NCBI GenBank assembly: GCA_029339195.1
Contig: JAPTJF010000042.1
Span: 135,293-199,292, forward strand
Origin: Micractinium sp. NFX-FRZ
Lineage: Eukaryota; Chlorophyta; Trebouxiophyceae; Chlorellales; Chlorellaceae
Length of the DNA: 64,000 nt
Direction: 5' to 3'
Numbering within the stretch: position 1 is the stretch's first letter; each line of letters begins with the position of its first letter. The translations under genes were made by a program, and so were the position numbers. Below the pieces are notes generated by a model. That model searched no databases. It saw nothing but the letters and a program-made list of their open reading frames with translations, and was not told where the DNA came from. Positions 48,301 through 58,512 of this stretch are shown piece after piece.

Positions 48301-51300
48301 CAGCATGCGAAGCACATGCAGGCATGAATGGCAGCGTGCACAGCGCATGCCACACCTTGGCTTGCACGGCACTCGTGCTGCCCTCGCTGCACTAAACCTG
48401 AGGCCCTGTGTCATCAATCCGACCTGCATGCATGCACACGCATGCATGCGGTCCAGTCTGAGGTTTGAGTTGTGCCCGACACCTCAACTGGCGGCACACT
48501 CTGCTGCTCACCTGCCCGCACCGCAGTGGTGGGAGTTCAAGTCGCGCCACTTTGACTGCATCCTGCTCTTCAAGATGGGCAAGTTTTACGAGCTGTTTGA
48601 GATGGACGCTCACGTGGCGGTGGAGGCCCTGGGGCTCAGCTACATGAAGGTCAGGGTGCATGCATGCGAAGGAAAAACACAAAAAAACGTATCTTCCTCG
48701 AATGTGTGGCAGAATTGTCGACTAGCTGGTTTTGATGGCGGTGCATGCACGGGGGATGAGCCGCAGATTGAGGGTGGGAGGGCTCTGTGTTGTCGGTGGG
48801 TGAAGGCGCGCGTCAGGGCCGCCTCTGCGTGCATGCATGCCCCCCCCAATTGCACATCTGCCAGCCCACCTGCCTGCCTGCCTGCTGCTGTGCACCCGCA
48901 GGGCGAGAAGCCGCACGCCGGCTTCCCGGAGGCCGCCTATCACGGCATGGCGGAGCGCCTGGCGCGGGCGGGCCACAAGGTTGGTGGGCGGGCGGTGCGT
49001 GGGTGGCCCGGGGGCCAAACGGGCGTCGCAATGAGCGCCGCTGCGAGCGCTTTTTTGACTGCCCCTGCCTACGAGGAATGGGGGGCATTGAGTGCTGCTG
49101 GTCAAGGTTTTCAAAGCTTGCATTGAGTGCTGCTTCTCATGTCTTCAACAGCCCACACCTTTCCTCTGCCCACCCCTTCCACTCGTCAGGTGGTGGTGAT
49201 TGAGCAGACGGAGACGCCGGACATGCTCAAGGCGCGCAACGAGGAGCGGGCCTCCCAGGGGCTGAAAAAGGTGGGACGGGGGGTGGTGCCGCCCTGGTGG
49301 GAGCGAGCCTGGAAGGAGGGGCGGGTCCCCTGGGCTGGGGGCTGTGGGCTGTGGTCATGGGCACCGCACAGTTTTGAAAGAGAAGATGCAACAGCTTGGA
49401 AGGGGCAGCGGTGACCTGGGGAGTGGCATGTGCCCAGGGCGTTGCGGGCGACGGAAGGGTGCCGGCCCGCTGCTTGCCGAAGCAGGTGCTATGCCGCTGC
49501 CTGCTGCCGGTCACGTGCCCTCCCTTCCCCCAGGCTGCTGCCGGTGCGGTTGCGCCCGCTGAGCCGCCACTGCAGCACCGCTTCCAGCTAGTTGCCACCG
49601 GGGTTGCGCCCCTTCTCAACCTGATGCCCCCACTCGCTGTTCTTCCTGCCCCCACGAGCGCAGTGGCTGTGCTCCTCCAGACCCTGCCCTGACCCCGCTC
49701 TCTCTGCTCAACACAACCACACCCCCTCTTCATGACTGCAGGAGAGCGTGGTGCGGCGTGAGAAGGTGGCTGTGCTGACGCAGGGCACGCTGACCGACCA
49801 GGAGATGCTGACAGCGCAGCCAGAGGCCTCCTACCTGCTGACCCTGGCAGAGCTGCCGGTGCCGGGTGCGTGGGTGTGTGGTGTGTGTGCGGGATGATGC
49901 AAGATGGGTGGGGGCGGGCAGGTGGAGGCGAGGGGAAAGGGCACGCAGCCAGAGGCCATTTACCCGCTGTTGCTTGCAAAGCACAACAATGCCAGGTGGG
50001 GGCAGATGGCAGGAGGCGGTAGGTTGTCGGGGTATGCAGCGCCCAGGGAGGCGGGACACAGCGCACGGCAGCAGGCCAGTGGCAAGCTGCCAAGTGTGGC
50101 TGTGAGTGTGCTTCCCATCACACACGGTGGGACCTGCCCTGCCCCTGCCCCTGCCCTGCCCGCTCCCCCTCTGGCCCCGCCCGCCCGCGCATGACGACGC
50201 GCTCGTGTCAGCCAGCAGGCCGAGACACGGAGCTCCCTGCCCTGTGCTGCTTGCCCAGCCTGCCCGCCTGCTTCCCCTTGCAGTAAATGTCTTTTTCCCA
50301 TCCTCCGCGGGGCCCCTCTCCCTGCTCCCCTTGGCTCCCCCTTGCCCCTGCAGATGCGCTGATGTCGGCGAGCGAGCACGCCGGCGCGCCGCCCTGCGTG
50401 TGGGTGGGCGCCTGCGCCGTGGACGTGGCGACGGGGCAGATGCTGCTGGGGCAGTGGCTGGACGACGAGATGCGGTCGCAGGTGGGTGGCTGCTGAGGTG
50501 GCAGGCAGCTGCTGAGGTGGCGGTGGCTGGCACGAGCACAGGTCAATGTCACCGTGGGTTTGCTACCCGTGTGTGAATTGCGGCATGGTGGATGCTGGCA
50601 TGTGTGTGCGCCCACTCATGGCGCTGCCATCTCCCACGCGCTTGTTTACTGTCCTTCACATGCCCCCGCCCCCGCTCTCGTGTACTGCCCTTCACACACA
50701 CATGCTGTCCTGCCACCTCCCTTACCCCACTGCAGCTGCGTGCCGTGCTGACGGCGGTACAGCCCATTGACCTGGTCCTGCCCCCAACCTGCAATTTCCC
50801 ACAAGAGCCGTTGTAACCCTCTGCACTGCCATTCACCCCCACATCTCCTTCCCCCCTGCAGCTGCGTGCCGTGCTGACGGCGGTGCAGCCCACTGAGTTG
50901 GTGCTGCCTCGGGGCGAGGTGTCGGTGGAGAGCCGCAAGGTGGCGCGGGCCATCCTGCGGGCGCCGCGCATCGAGGAGCTGCCGCTGGGGGCAGAGGATG
51001 GGCAGGTGGGTGGCGGGTCGATGGTGGGAGGACTGGAAGGGGCTGGAAGCGACTGGTGAATGCCAGACGGATTGCAGAACGTGGAAGGAAGTTCTGTCGG
51101 GGCAGGGGCAGGGGCTGGGCGTGCTCCATTGACCAGCCGCCCCACCAGCTGCCATGCTTGGGCCCAGCTGGGTTGCTCAGACCGACTTGCCTCCCCCGCG
51201 CTCACCCCACTCTTACACACACACACCCCGCAGTTTTGGGGCTTTCACATCGTGTGGCGCCCGGCTGCATGCATGCAGGCGGGCGGCTAAGCTTGTCCCG

Positions 51301-54300
51301 TGGGGCGCCGCTTTCTCTGCGTCCCCCACCTCCTCTGACACCTTCTGCCCCCATCACACGCTGTCCCGCAGTTCTGGGACGCCCACACAGTGTGGCGCCA
51401 GCTGGCAGCAGGCGGCTACTTCCCACAAGGCGCCGCCACACGCTCACACACCCCGTGCCCCTCACTGCAATTGCCGCCCTTCTCCTTCACTTATACACAC
51501 ACCCCTGCAGTTCTGGGACGCCCACACCGTGTGGCGCCAGCTGGAGGCGGGCGGCTACTTCCCGCAAGGCGCCGCCCTGCCGCCGGTGCTGGCGGCGGTG
51601 CGGGAGGGCGGCGACGCGCAGGCAGCGGCGGCGCATGCGCTGGGCGGCTGCCTGAGCCACCTTCGGGATGTGCTGCTGGACAAGCCGGTGAGGAGGGGAT
51701 GGTGGGGTTAAGAGGGGGTGCTGAGGTGCGGCAGTTAGCAGCCTGGGCCCCTGCAGAGAGCCTAGGTAAGGGGGAGGTGGGGGGGGGGTGGATGTTTGTT
51801 GCTTACTCGGCCGCCAAATTGAGCTGCCTGAGCCACCTGCGGGATGTGCTGCTGGACAGGCCGGTGAGGGGGGGGTGGGGTTAAGAGGGGGCGCTGAAGT
51901 GCGGTGCTTGGTTGCCGTTTTGGGGCTGCCTGGGGCCCTGCAGACGTTTCTCAGGTGAAGGCCGGGGTGGGGGGCGTGCTCAGCGGGCACAGCTAAGCTG
52001 GTGGCTGAATCTTCCTGCATCAACTTCCAACCATCTACCAGTTCGTTGATGCCGCTTCTCGCAGGTGATGGCCGCGGGGCGCGTGGAGCTGCTGGCAGAG
52101 ACGTTTGGCATCGGGGCGGGCCTGGCGGGCGGCGGCAGCGGCGAGGGCGGCAGCGCCGGCGGCCCTCAATACATGTCCCTCGACGGGGCGGCGCTGGAAA
52201 ACCTGGAGGTGGGTGCCACCACCCTGACCGCATGGCTGCGGCGCACAGGTTTTTATCTTGTGCGGTGGAGGGTTGAGGGTTGGTGGGTTTAGGGGGTTTA
52301 CGCTTGGTGGCTTAGGGGTTTATGCTTGGTGGTTTGCTGGCATGCTTCTCTGCCCTGCCGGCTGCCAGCCCCCACGCTGACACGTGCATGTGTGCACATC
52401 ACACTACGGCGCGCGCACGCTGCCCTGCCTCCCTCCCGGTGCCACTTTACCCACCCCTCAACCCCACCCCACCCTATCCACCCTCCCCACCTCTGCCCGG
52501 CCGCCCAGGTGCTTGAGAACTCGGAGGGCGGCACCCAGGGCACGCTGCTGGCCGCCCTCAACAACTGCGTCACCCCCGTGGGCCGCCGCCGCATGCGCCA
52601 GTGGCTGTGCCGCCCGCTGTACCGGGTGCTGGACATCACGGCGCGGCAGGACGCTGTGGCCGACCTGATGGGGGCGGGCGAGGAGGCGGCTGCAAACGCG
52701 CGCACGCTCTTCAAGAGTGGGTGTGGCGGCCGGGGGGAAGGGGGAGGGGAGGAGGGAGGCAGGCTGCGGCAGTAGTGTGGCGCAGGGGAGGGGAGGGGAG
52801 GGGTGTGTTTGCCCTGGTTTCGAGCAAGCAACCATGTGCCATGTAATTGATGAAAGAAAAGGGTGTTCCTGCCTGCTTGCCCGCCTTTGACCTCACCCAC
52901 CCCACACCCAACCCCCGTTCAGGCGTGGCCGACCTGGAGCGCTCCCTGGCGCGCATCAACTCGGCGGGGGCGGGGGTGGGGTCGGCGCGCGACGCCCCCC
53001 ACGTCATACTGTATGAAGATGTCGCCAAGAAGAGGGTGCAGGTGGGTGCTGCACCCCACACACAGGAAACCGTGCTCTGGTTGGTTGGTGGGATGTGCAG
53101 CTGGCTTTCATCAGCGGGCGCTGAAGCAGTGCGCGGGGCAGAGAGGCAAACACCATGCCGCCACGTGCCGCCTCACCCCGCCAGGTCAGCAATCAACCCT
53201 GACTCCTGGCAAGCCCGTTCTGGGCCGCTTGTGCGCGTGCTCATCACCCTATCCACCGCAGTGTGCCGCTCCTCCCGCTGCTGTATGAGCGCTGTGCATG
53301 CTGTGCATGCTGTGCCCCTGGGTGTGTGCAGGCCTACGCGGCGGCGCTCCACGGGCTGCAGCAGATCCAGACCGCCGCCGAGGGCTTCCAAGGTGGGGTT
53401 TCCTGCAGCCATATAGCAGCGCTTTGCTTGTGTGGGGTCCGGCTTGGGGTGTGCGCTGCCTCTCTTCTTACCACTTGCATGCACCAACTCTGGGAGCGAG
53501 ACGGGCAGGCCGCAGCAAGGTGCGGCCCTGGCGCTCCCATTCCTGCATCAATTCGTGTCCCCTTTCCTGCGCTGCCCGCTGTGTGCCTGCAGCCATCAGC
53601 GGCAGCCTCTCCAGCTCCCTGCTGCACCGCCTGGTGACGCCCGGACAGGTGCGCTGGGCGTGGGAGCCCGCCTGCCCAGGGCCGTGTGCTGGCACCCTGG
53701 CCTGCCTGCCCTGCCTGCCGCCTGCCCGCCTGCTGTTCTCCCAACCCTCCCTGCCTGCCCACCTCGCCAGCTCACCCTCCCCAGCCTGCCCCTGCCCACC
53801 CGCCCTGCCAGCCTCCCTTCCCCCGCCTCCCCCTGTGCCCACCCGCCTCGCCAGCCTGCCCCCCTGCCCACCCCCGCAGCTGTTCCCGGACATGGGGGAG
53901 GCGCTGCGGGAGATGCAGGATGCCACGGACTGGGAGGAGGCCAAGGGCAGCGGGCGCATCGACCCAGCCCAGGTGACAAACACATGGCTGCACTTGCCCG
54001 CTCTCAGTACAAGCTCACTGCTGATAAATGCTTAGCAGGACAGCATGGAAAGCTTTAACTTCACACCTACTATCGTGTGCCTGGGTTGGTAGGTCTGGTG
54101 GCTGGCAGGTCACCGTCCTTGCCTGCGCGCGAAAGGCGAACAAGCACCTGCATGCTGTACCGTATATGCGTCTGCAGGGAGTTGATGAGGCGTACGACGC
54201 GGCGCTGGAGTGCATTCAAGAGGCGGAGCAGGGGCTGAAGGACTATCTGCAGGTGGGGCTGGGGGGCAGGGGGCTGGGGCTGGGAGGGACGACATTGTGG

Positions 54301-57300
54301 TGGAGTGGTTAATGCCTGGGGTGACATGCGGCGCGACGCCGGGGTTACGTGGGTGGGCAGGAGGCGCGGTGTGCAGCAGAGGGGCGGTCGGGTTGGCCGC
54401 ACATGGGCACTGTGCGTCCTGCGCCGCCCCGGCGCTGGCGCCCGGCCTCCGTCTGTCTGCACACTCTGGCCATCGCCCCCTCCCTCCCTCCCCTGGCCCC
54501 GTCTGGCTGCAGGAGGCGCGGCGTGCGGTGGGCGCGGGGGTCAAGGTGGCATACGTCTCGCTCAACAAGGATTCGCACGTGCTGGAGATGCCAGAGGTGA
54601 GCCGGTGCTTAGTGCATGGTTTGGGACTGCACACAATGCACAGCTGGTATGTACGAGAGGTGCCAGAGGGCAGCTGGTGCTTGTTGCACAGTACGAACTG
54701 CACACCACACAGGGGGCAGCTGCTAGAGGTGCCAGAGGTCAGGTGGCGCCTGCTGATCAGTACACAGCTGGCATGTGGTGCACAGCACAGTGCAACCTTA
54801 CGTTGTCACAAGGCGTCGCACTTGCCTGTCTGCCTTCCTCTGTGTGTGCGCACCACCCTCACCTTGCCTCACCTCAACCCGCCTGCACCCTGCCTCCCTG
54901 CCATGCTGCAGGGCGCCAAGGTGCCCGCCAACTGGGAGCCATGTGCGGGGAAGAAGGGGTACAAGCGGTGAGGCGGGCTGGCGGCAAACATGCTGCTGCT
55001 CTTCCTGGTGCCTTGCTGCTGCTGCTGCTGCTGTGGGAACCAGCTTGCGAGACGTTGTCACCAGATTGGTGATGTTTATGCGCCAACGTTGCTACCTATT
55101 GTGTTGCCGCGCTGCCTGCCTGCCCGCTGCCTGCAGGTACATGAGCGAGCGGCTGCGAGAGCTGGTCAAAGCACGGGAGGCGGCGTACGATGCCAAGGAG
55201 CGGGCGCAGGGGGGCATCCTGCAGGCAAGCAGCGGGAAAGGTCTTTCTGTGGGGTGGGTGGCATGACAGCGGGAGGGAGAGAAAGACGCCAAGGAGTGGG
55301 TCACTCGTGGGGAGGCACTCGGCAGGCGAGCCAGGTGCCAGTGTGGGACGGGAGGAGGCGGGAGTGGCGGGTGGATGGTGCAGGGCATGTGGTGCGTCCT
55401 CACATGCCGCTCTAAGAAGTACGCCTCCCCATCAACGGGCACCTGCAGCACTCGTGAAGTACACTCCCGCCTGCCCGCCCGCCCGCCTGCTTGCAGGGCA
55501 TGATGCGCCAGTTTGCAGCGCGCCGCGCGCTGTGGGAGGCCGCAGTCGACTGCATGGCGCAGCTGGACGCGCTTATGAGCCTGGCGGTGGCGGCGGCCTG
55601 TGGCAGCGGCACCATGTGTCGCCCCGTGTTGGTGCCCTGGAGCTCCGCGGGTGAGGGCGGCGGGGCGGGGCAGGGGCGGGCAGGGGCAAGGGGCGGGGCG
55701 GGGTGAGAGCTTTGCGGGGAGCTGTGGTGGGGCTACCGAGTGGTCTGTGGTGCGGTGCCCTGGGCTGCCCTGGGGCCGGCGCTGCAGGTGCCGGCGCCTT
55801 TTCACGCAGCAGCCAAGCAGCTGGCCAGCCGAGGGAGCAGGCAGCTGGGCTGCGCACCCTGGCCGACTGCTGTGCACCACCAGCAGGCACCCTGCCCACA
55901 GCCCGCCCCCCTTGCCCCTCACGCTTCCGGACACACCCCCTCGGCTGCTCGCAGACGGCGGCGCGCCTCTGTTCCGTGCGCGTGGCCTGCGCCACCCGGC
56001 GGGCATCAGCGGGCGCGATGGCACCTTTGTGCCCAACGACATCCAGCTGGGAGGGGAGGCGCAGCCCTTCATCGTGCTGACAGGTGGGGGGAGGAGGGGG
56101 CAGGGAGGGAGGCAGGGAGGGAGGGTGGTGTGTGGGAATGCGAGGCAAGGTATTGCCTTGCGCAGCGTGTCGACCTTGATGAGTCGGCCTTGATGAGGCA
56201 TCCAGCATGCCGTGTAGGCAGCTCCAGTTGATTCACCCACCCACCCATCTACCCACCCGTTCACCCACCCACCCACCGTTGCACCCTCCTCTCCGCCCCC
56301 CACCCTCCCCGCCCTGCCTCCCAGGCCCCAACATGGGCGGCAAGTCCACCCTGATGCGCCAGGTGTGCCTGGCCTCCCTCATGGCGCAAGTGGGCGCCTG
56401 GGTGCCGGCAGAGGCGGTGGAGCTGACGCCCGCGGATGCCGCGTTTGTGCGCATGGGGGCGCGCGACCGCATCATGCTGGGGCAGTCCACCTTCCTGGTT
56501 GAGCTGAGCGAGACGTCGGCTGCCCTGCACAGGTGGGGACGGTGAATAAAGCAGGGGGAGGAACTCAGGTTGATGGGCAGGCGGAATGTGAATGGTGCAT
56601 TGAAGGGTGAAGGGGCGGGGCCGCCCGCATCATGCTGGGGCAGTATTACCTTTGTGGTGGAGCTCAGTGAGACGTCGGCGGCGCTGCACAGGTGGGACGC
56701 ATGGGTGTTCGTGGGATTGCTGGAGGGAAACCGGTGGGATTGTGGGACCCCACTCCCCCCCACCCCCCTGCTGTCCCGCACACGCTGTTTCTATCATTCA
56801 CGATCTGTCTGCTCTGTTGCTAATGCGCAGGGCCACCCCCGCCAGCCTGGTCATTTTGGACGAGCTGGGGCGGGGCACCTCCACGGGGGACGGCGCCGCC
56901 ATTGCCGCCGCCGTGCTGGACCACCTCACGACGCGCGTCGGCTGCCGCGGCATGTTTGCCACACACTACCACCACATCTCAGGTGGGTGCTGCTCATGGG
57001 GGGAGCTTTCAGGCACGGCAGCAACAGCTGCTTTGGTGCATGACAGCTGGCGTGGGGGGCTGTGCTGGCAGCCATGTGCGCCACGCACCGCTGTTTCAAA
57101 TCCTTTCCAGTGGATGTTCCTGGGCCGTGGCTTGTTGATTGTTCGGCAATGTGCCGGGCTCCCTGCTCGACCACGTGTGCAGGTGGTTTCTGCGGCGTGC
57201 CTTGCTCTCTGTGTGTACCACCGCTGATGTGCCCCTCTCCTCTTGTAGCCTTGTCCCCCGACCCCCGGGCCCTCGCATCACTCGTATGCCTCCCCCACGC

Positions 57301-57816
57301 ACGCCCCCTGCAGACTCACACGCTGCCGACCCCCGCGTGGCCCTCAAGCACATGGGGTGCGCCGTGACGCCGCCCAGCGAGCCCGGCGGCGTGGAGGAGG
57401 TAACTTTCCTGTACAAGCTCACAGACGGGGCGTGCCCCAAGTCTTACGGCACAAATGTGGCCCGCCTGGCGGGCCTGCCAGACGGCGTGGTGCGTCGGGC
57501 GGCGGCCAAGGCGGCGGAAAGCGAGGCGGCACGGCAGGCGGCTGGCGGGAGCGGGGGCGCAGCGCCCTCCCAGCAGCAGCAGGAGCGGCAGGCGGGGAGC
57601 AGCGAGGGGATGGAGGTCGAGGGAGGCAGCGGTGCTGATGCCAGCGCGCCAGCACCCCCAACAGAGCAGCCGGGCACACCGGCGGCGGCCGAGCTGCTGC
57701 AGCGTGTGCGGGCGGCGTGCAAGGCAGCGGCAGCGGGGGGCAGCGGCGGCGCAGAGGCGGCCAAAGCGGTGCTGGCGCTGCAGCAGGAGGTGCGGGCGCT
57801 GCTGCGGCTCGAGTGA
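45388..57816 (+). CDS. MSH6: DNA mismatch repair protein MSH6 (plant type, Tudor domain)
   Basis: 28 exons in phase give 1,405 aa: 45388-45471, 45667-45970, 46501-46647, 46857-47369, 47647-47758, 48198-48270, 48527-48649, 48902-48979, 49190-49270, 49742-49865, 50354-50481, 50862-51005, 51511-51687, 52065-52208, 52509-52716, 52923-53041, 53332-53392, 53593-53648, 53880-53972, 54178-54252, 54513-54596, 54912-54967, 55137-55224, 55497-55650, 55955-56083, 56325-56532, 56831-56982, 57314-57816. Residues 13-20 (QRSISAFF) are a PCNA-interaction box. A Tudor domain follows (about 108-165: [35 protein letters not shown]), as in plant MSH6, where animals have PWWP. The mismatch-reading motif is GKFYELF (Phe 431, Glu 433). 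ATPase: Walker [10 protein letters not shown] (1119-1127), Walker [14 protein letters not shown] (Asp-Glu 1198-1199), then FATHYHH. With MSH2 it forms MutS-alpha, which recognises mispairs and small loops. Intron 23 is GC-AG. The 3' part has a Gln/Ala/Gly insertion before the last helices. Confidence 0.97.
46265..46545 (+). repeat. Three graded copies of MSH6 exon 3 start
   Basis: The true exon 3 start (46501, AGTACAGCGCGTCGAGCGGC) is preceded in intron 2 by weaker copies at about 46274 (CAGAGCACAGCGAGGGGCAG) and 46376 (CAGGGTACACGGGAGTCCAC). All follow a CAG, at spacings of about 105-125 bases. Confidence 0.65.
50728..50935 (+). repeat. Duplicate of MSH6 exon 12 start with acceptor
   Basis: CACTGCAG|CTGCGTGCCGTGCTGACGGC at about 50732-50790 is nearly identical to the true acceptor and exon start at 50857-50915. 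The first copy drifts after 'CTGGTCCTGCCC' and runs into a stop. Confidence 0.9.
51225..51600 (+). repeat. Three tandem copies of MSH6 exon 13 start with acceptor
   Basis: Copies begin after (C)CGCAG/CTGCAG at about 51235, 51372 and 51511, spaced roughly 138 bases. The middle one reads [20 protein letters not shown], almost the true exon; the first is more decayed. Only the last leads in frame into the rest of the exon. Confidence 0.95.
51640..51880 (+). repeat. Duplicate of MSH6 exon 13 end with donor
   Basis: The exon 13 end CTGAGCCACCTTCGGGATGT...CCG|GTGAGG (about 51651-51694) is repeated at about 51828-51870 with an intact CCG|GTGAGG donor and the same 'ggggtggggttaagaggggg' intron sequence behind it. 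Confidence 0.95.
55225..55496 (+). other. GC-AG intron 23 of MSH6
   Basis: The exon ends GGCATCCTGCAG and the intron starts GCAAGC, ending TTGCAG before GGCATGATGCGCCAG. The junction joins ILQ to [13 protein letters not shown] in phase 0, matching the MSH6 lever region. The first downstream GT (GGAAAG|GTCTTT) would give the wrong phase. Confidence 0.8.
56450..56700 (+). repeat. Duplicate of MSH6 exon 26 end with donor
   Basis: The end of the Walker A exon (CGCATCATGCTGGGGCAGT ... GAGACGTCGGCTGCCCTGCACAG|GTGGGG) recurs at about 56628-56694 with CTGCACAG|GTGGGA intact. An inserted base in the copy breaks its frame. Confidence 0.95.
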
Positions 57817-58512
57817 TGGCACATGTGGCTTGACCCTGGCCGCGGTTTGCAGCTGTTAGCATCATTGGAGATTGAGCAGTAGCATCATAAGCAGCAGCAG
57901 CAGCAGCAACGACAGCGTTTCCCCAGTAGCGCAGTAGCAGAGAGACACAGAAGGTTTACCGATTTTCAACCCGCCCTGTAGCATTCTGGCCAGACTGCAC
58001 CACCCCTGTCCACAGCTGGGTTCTATCTTATTCGTGAACCAGGTACCAGCCCTTGAACCCCTTCCTGCATCCCCCTATTGTAACATCAGGCGCGTCACCT
58101 CCCTCTTCGCGCTCTCCTCTTGGCTCAGCTGCTGTGTTCTGTCATCCAGCGGAGCAGTCATGCGGAGGCTGGCGCCGCGCTTCTTGACGCCACACGGTGC
58201 TAAATCGACTCACAGCAGCTTGATATTGCCTGCGTTTGCGCCGTCAGGAAGCAGCGGCCTCGCGTGCCACGCATGCTGCGCGCCAATTATGCGCGGACAT
58301 TCCTGCCTGGTGCTCTGCTATGCCAAATTTGATGTCAACACCGGCTCTTCCATCACCCGTTATCAACTCGTGGTGCAACGGTGCGCTGGCGGTGGATACA
58401 GAACCCTTTTGAGCACGTCCCCCGACCGGAATACCAACAAGCGGGAAGTGGCTGGGACAGCCCGTTCTCCAACAAAGACTGCCGGAGGCCGCTCAAATCG
58501 AACAGAGGCATC
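57817..58512. other. Intergenic region, MSH6 3' flank / BTA1 upstream
   Basis: About 700 bases of lower GC, with a CAG/GCA run at 57887-57910 and TGTAA at 58079-58083. An open frame at 58034-58753 is not in phase with BTA1 and shows no domain. The BTA1 promoter should lie here. Confidence 0.5.
58079..58083 (+). terminator. TGTAA polyadenylation signal, MSH6
   Basis: A match to the green-algal poly(A) signal about 263 bases after the MSH6 stop, in an AT-richer 3' flank. Confidence 0.5.

Noticed and set aside
51235..51500. MSH6 exon 13 copies as mutually exclusive exons
   Set aside because: Neither upstream copy has a donor after the shared part, and both run into the last copy in the wrong frame.
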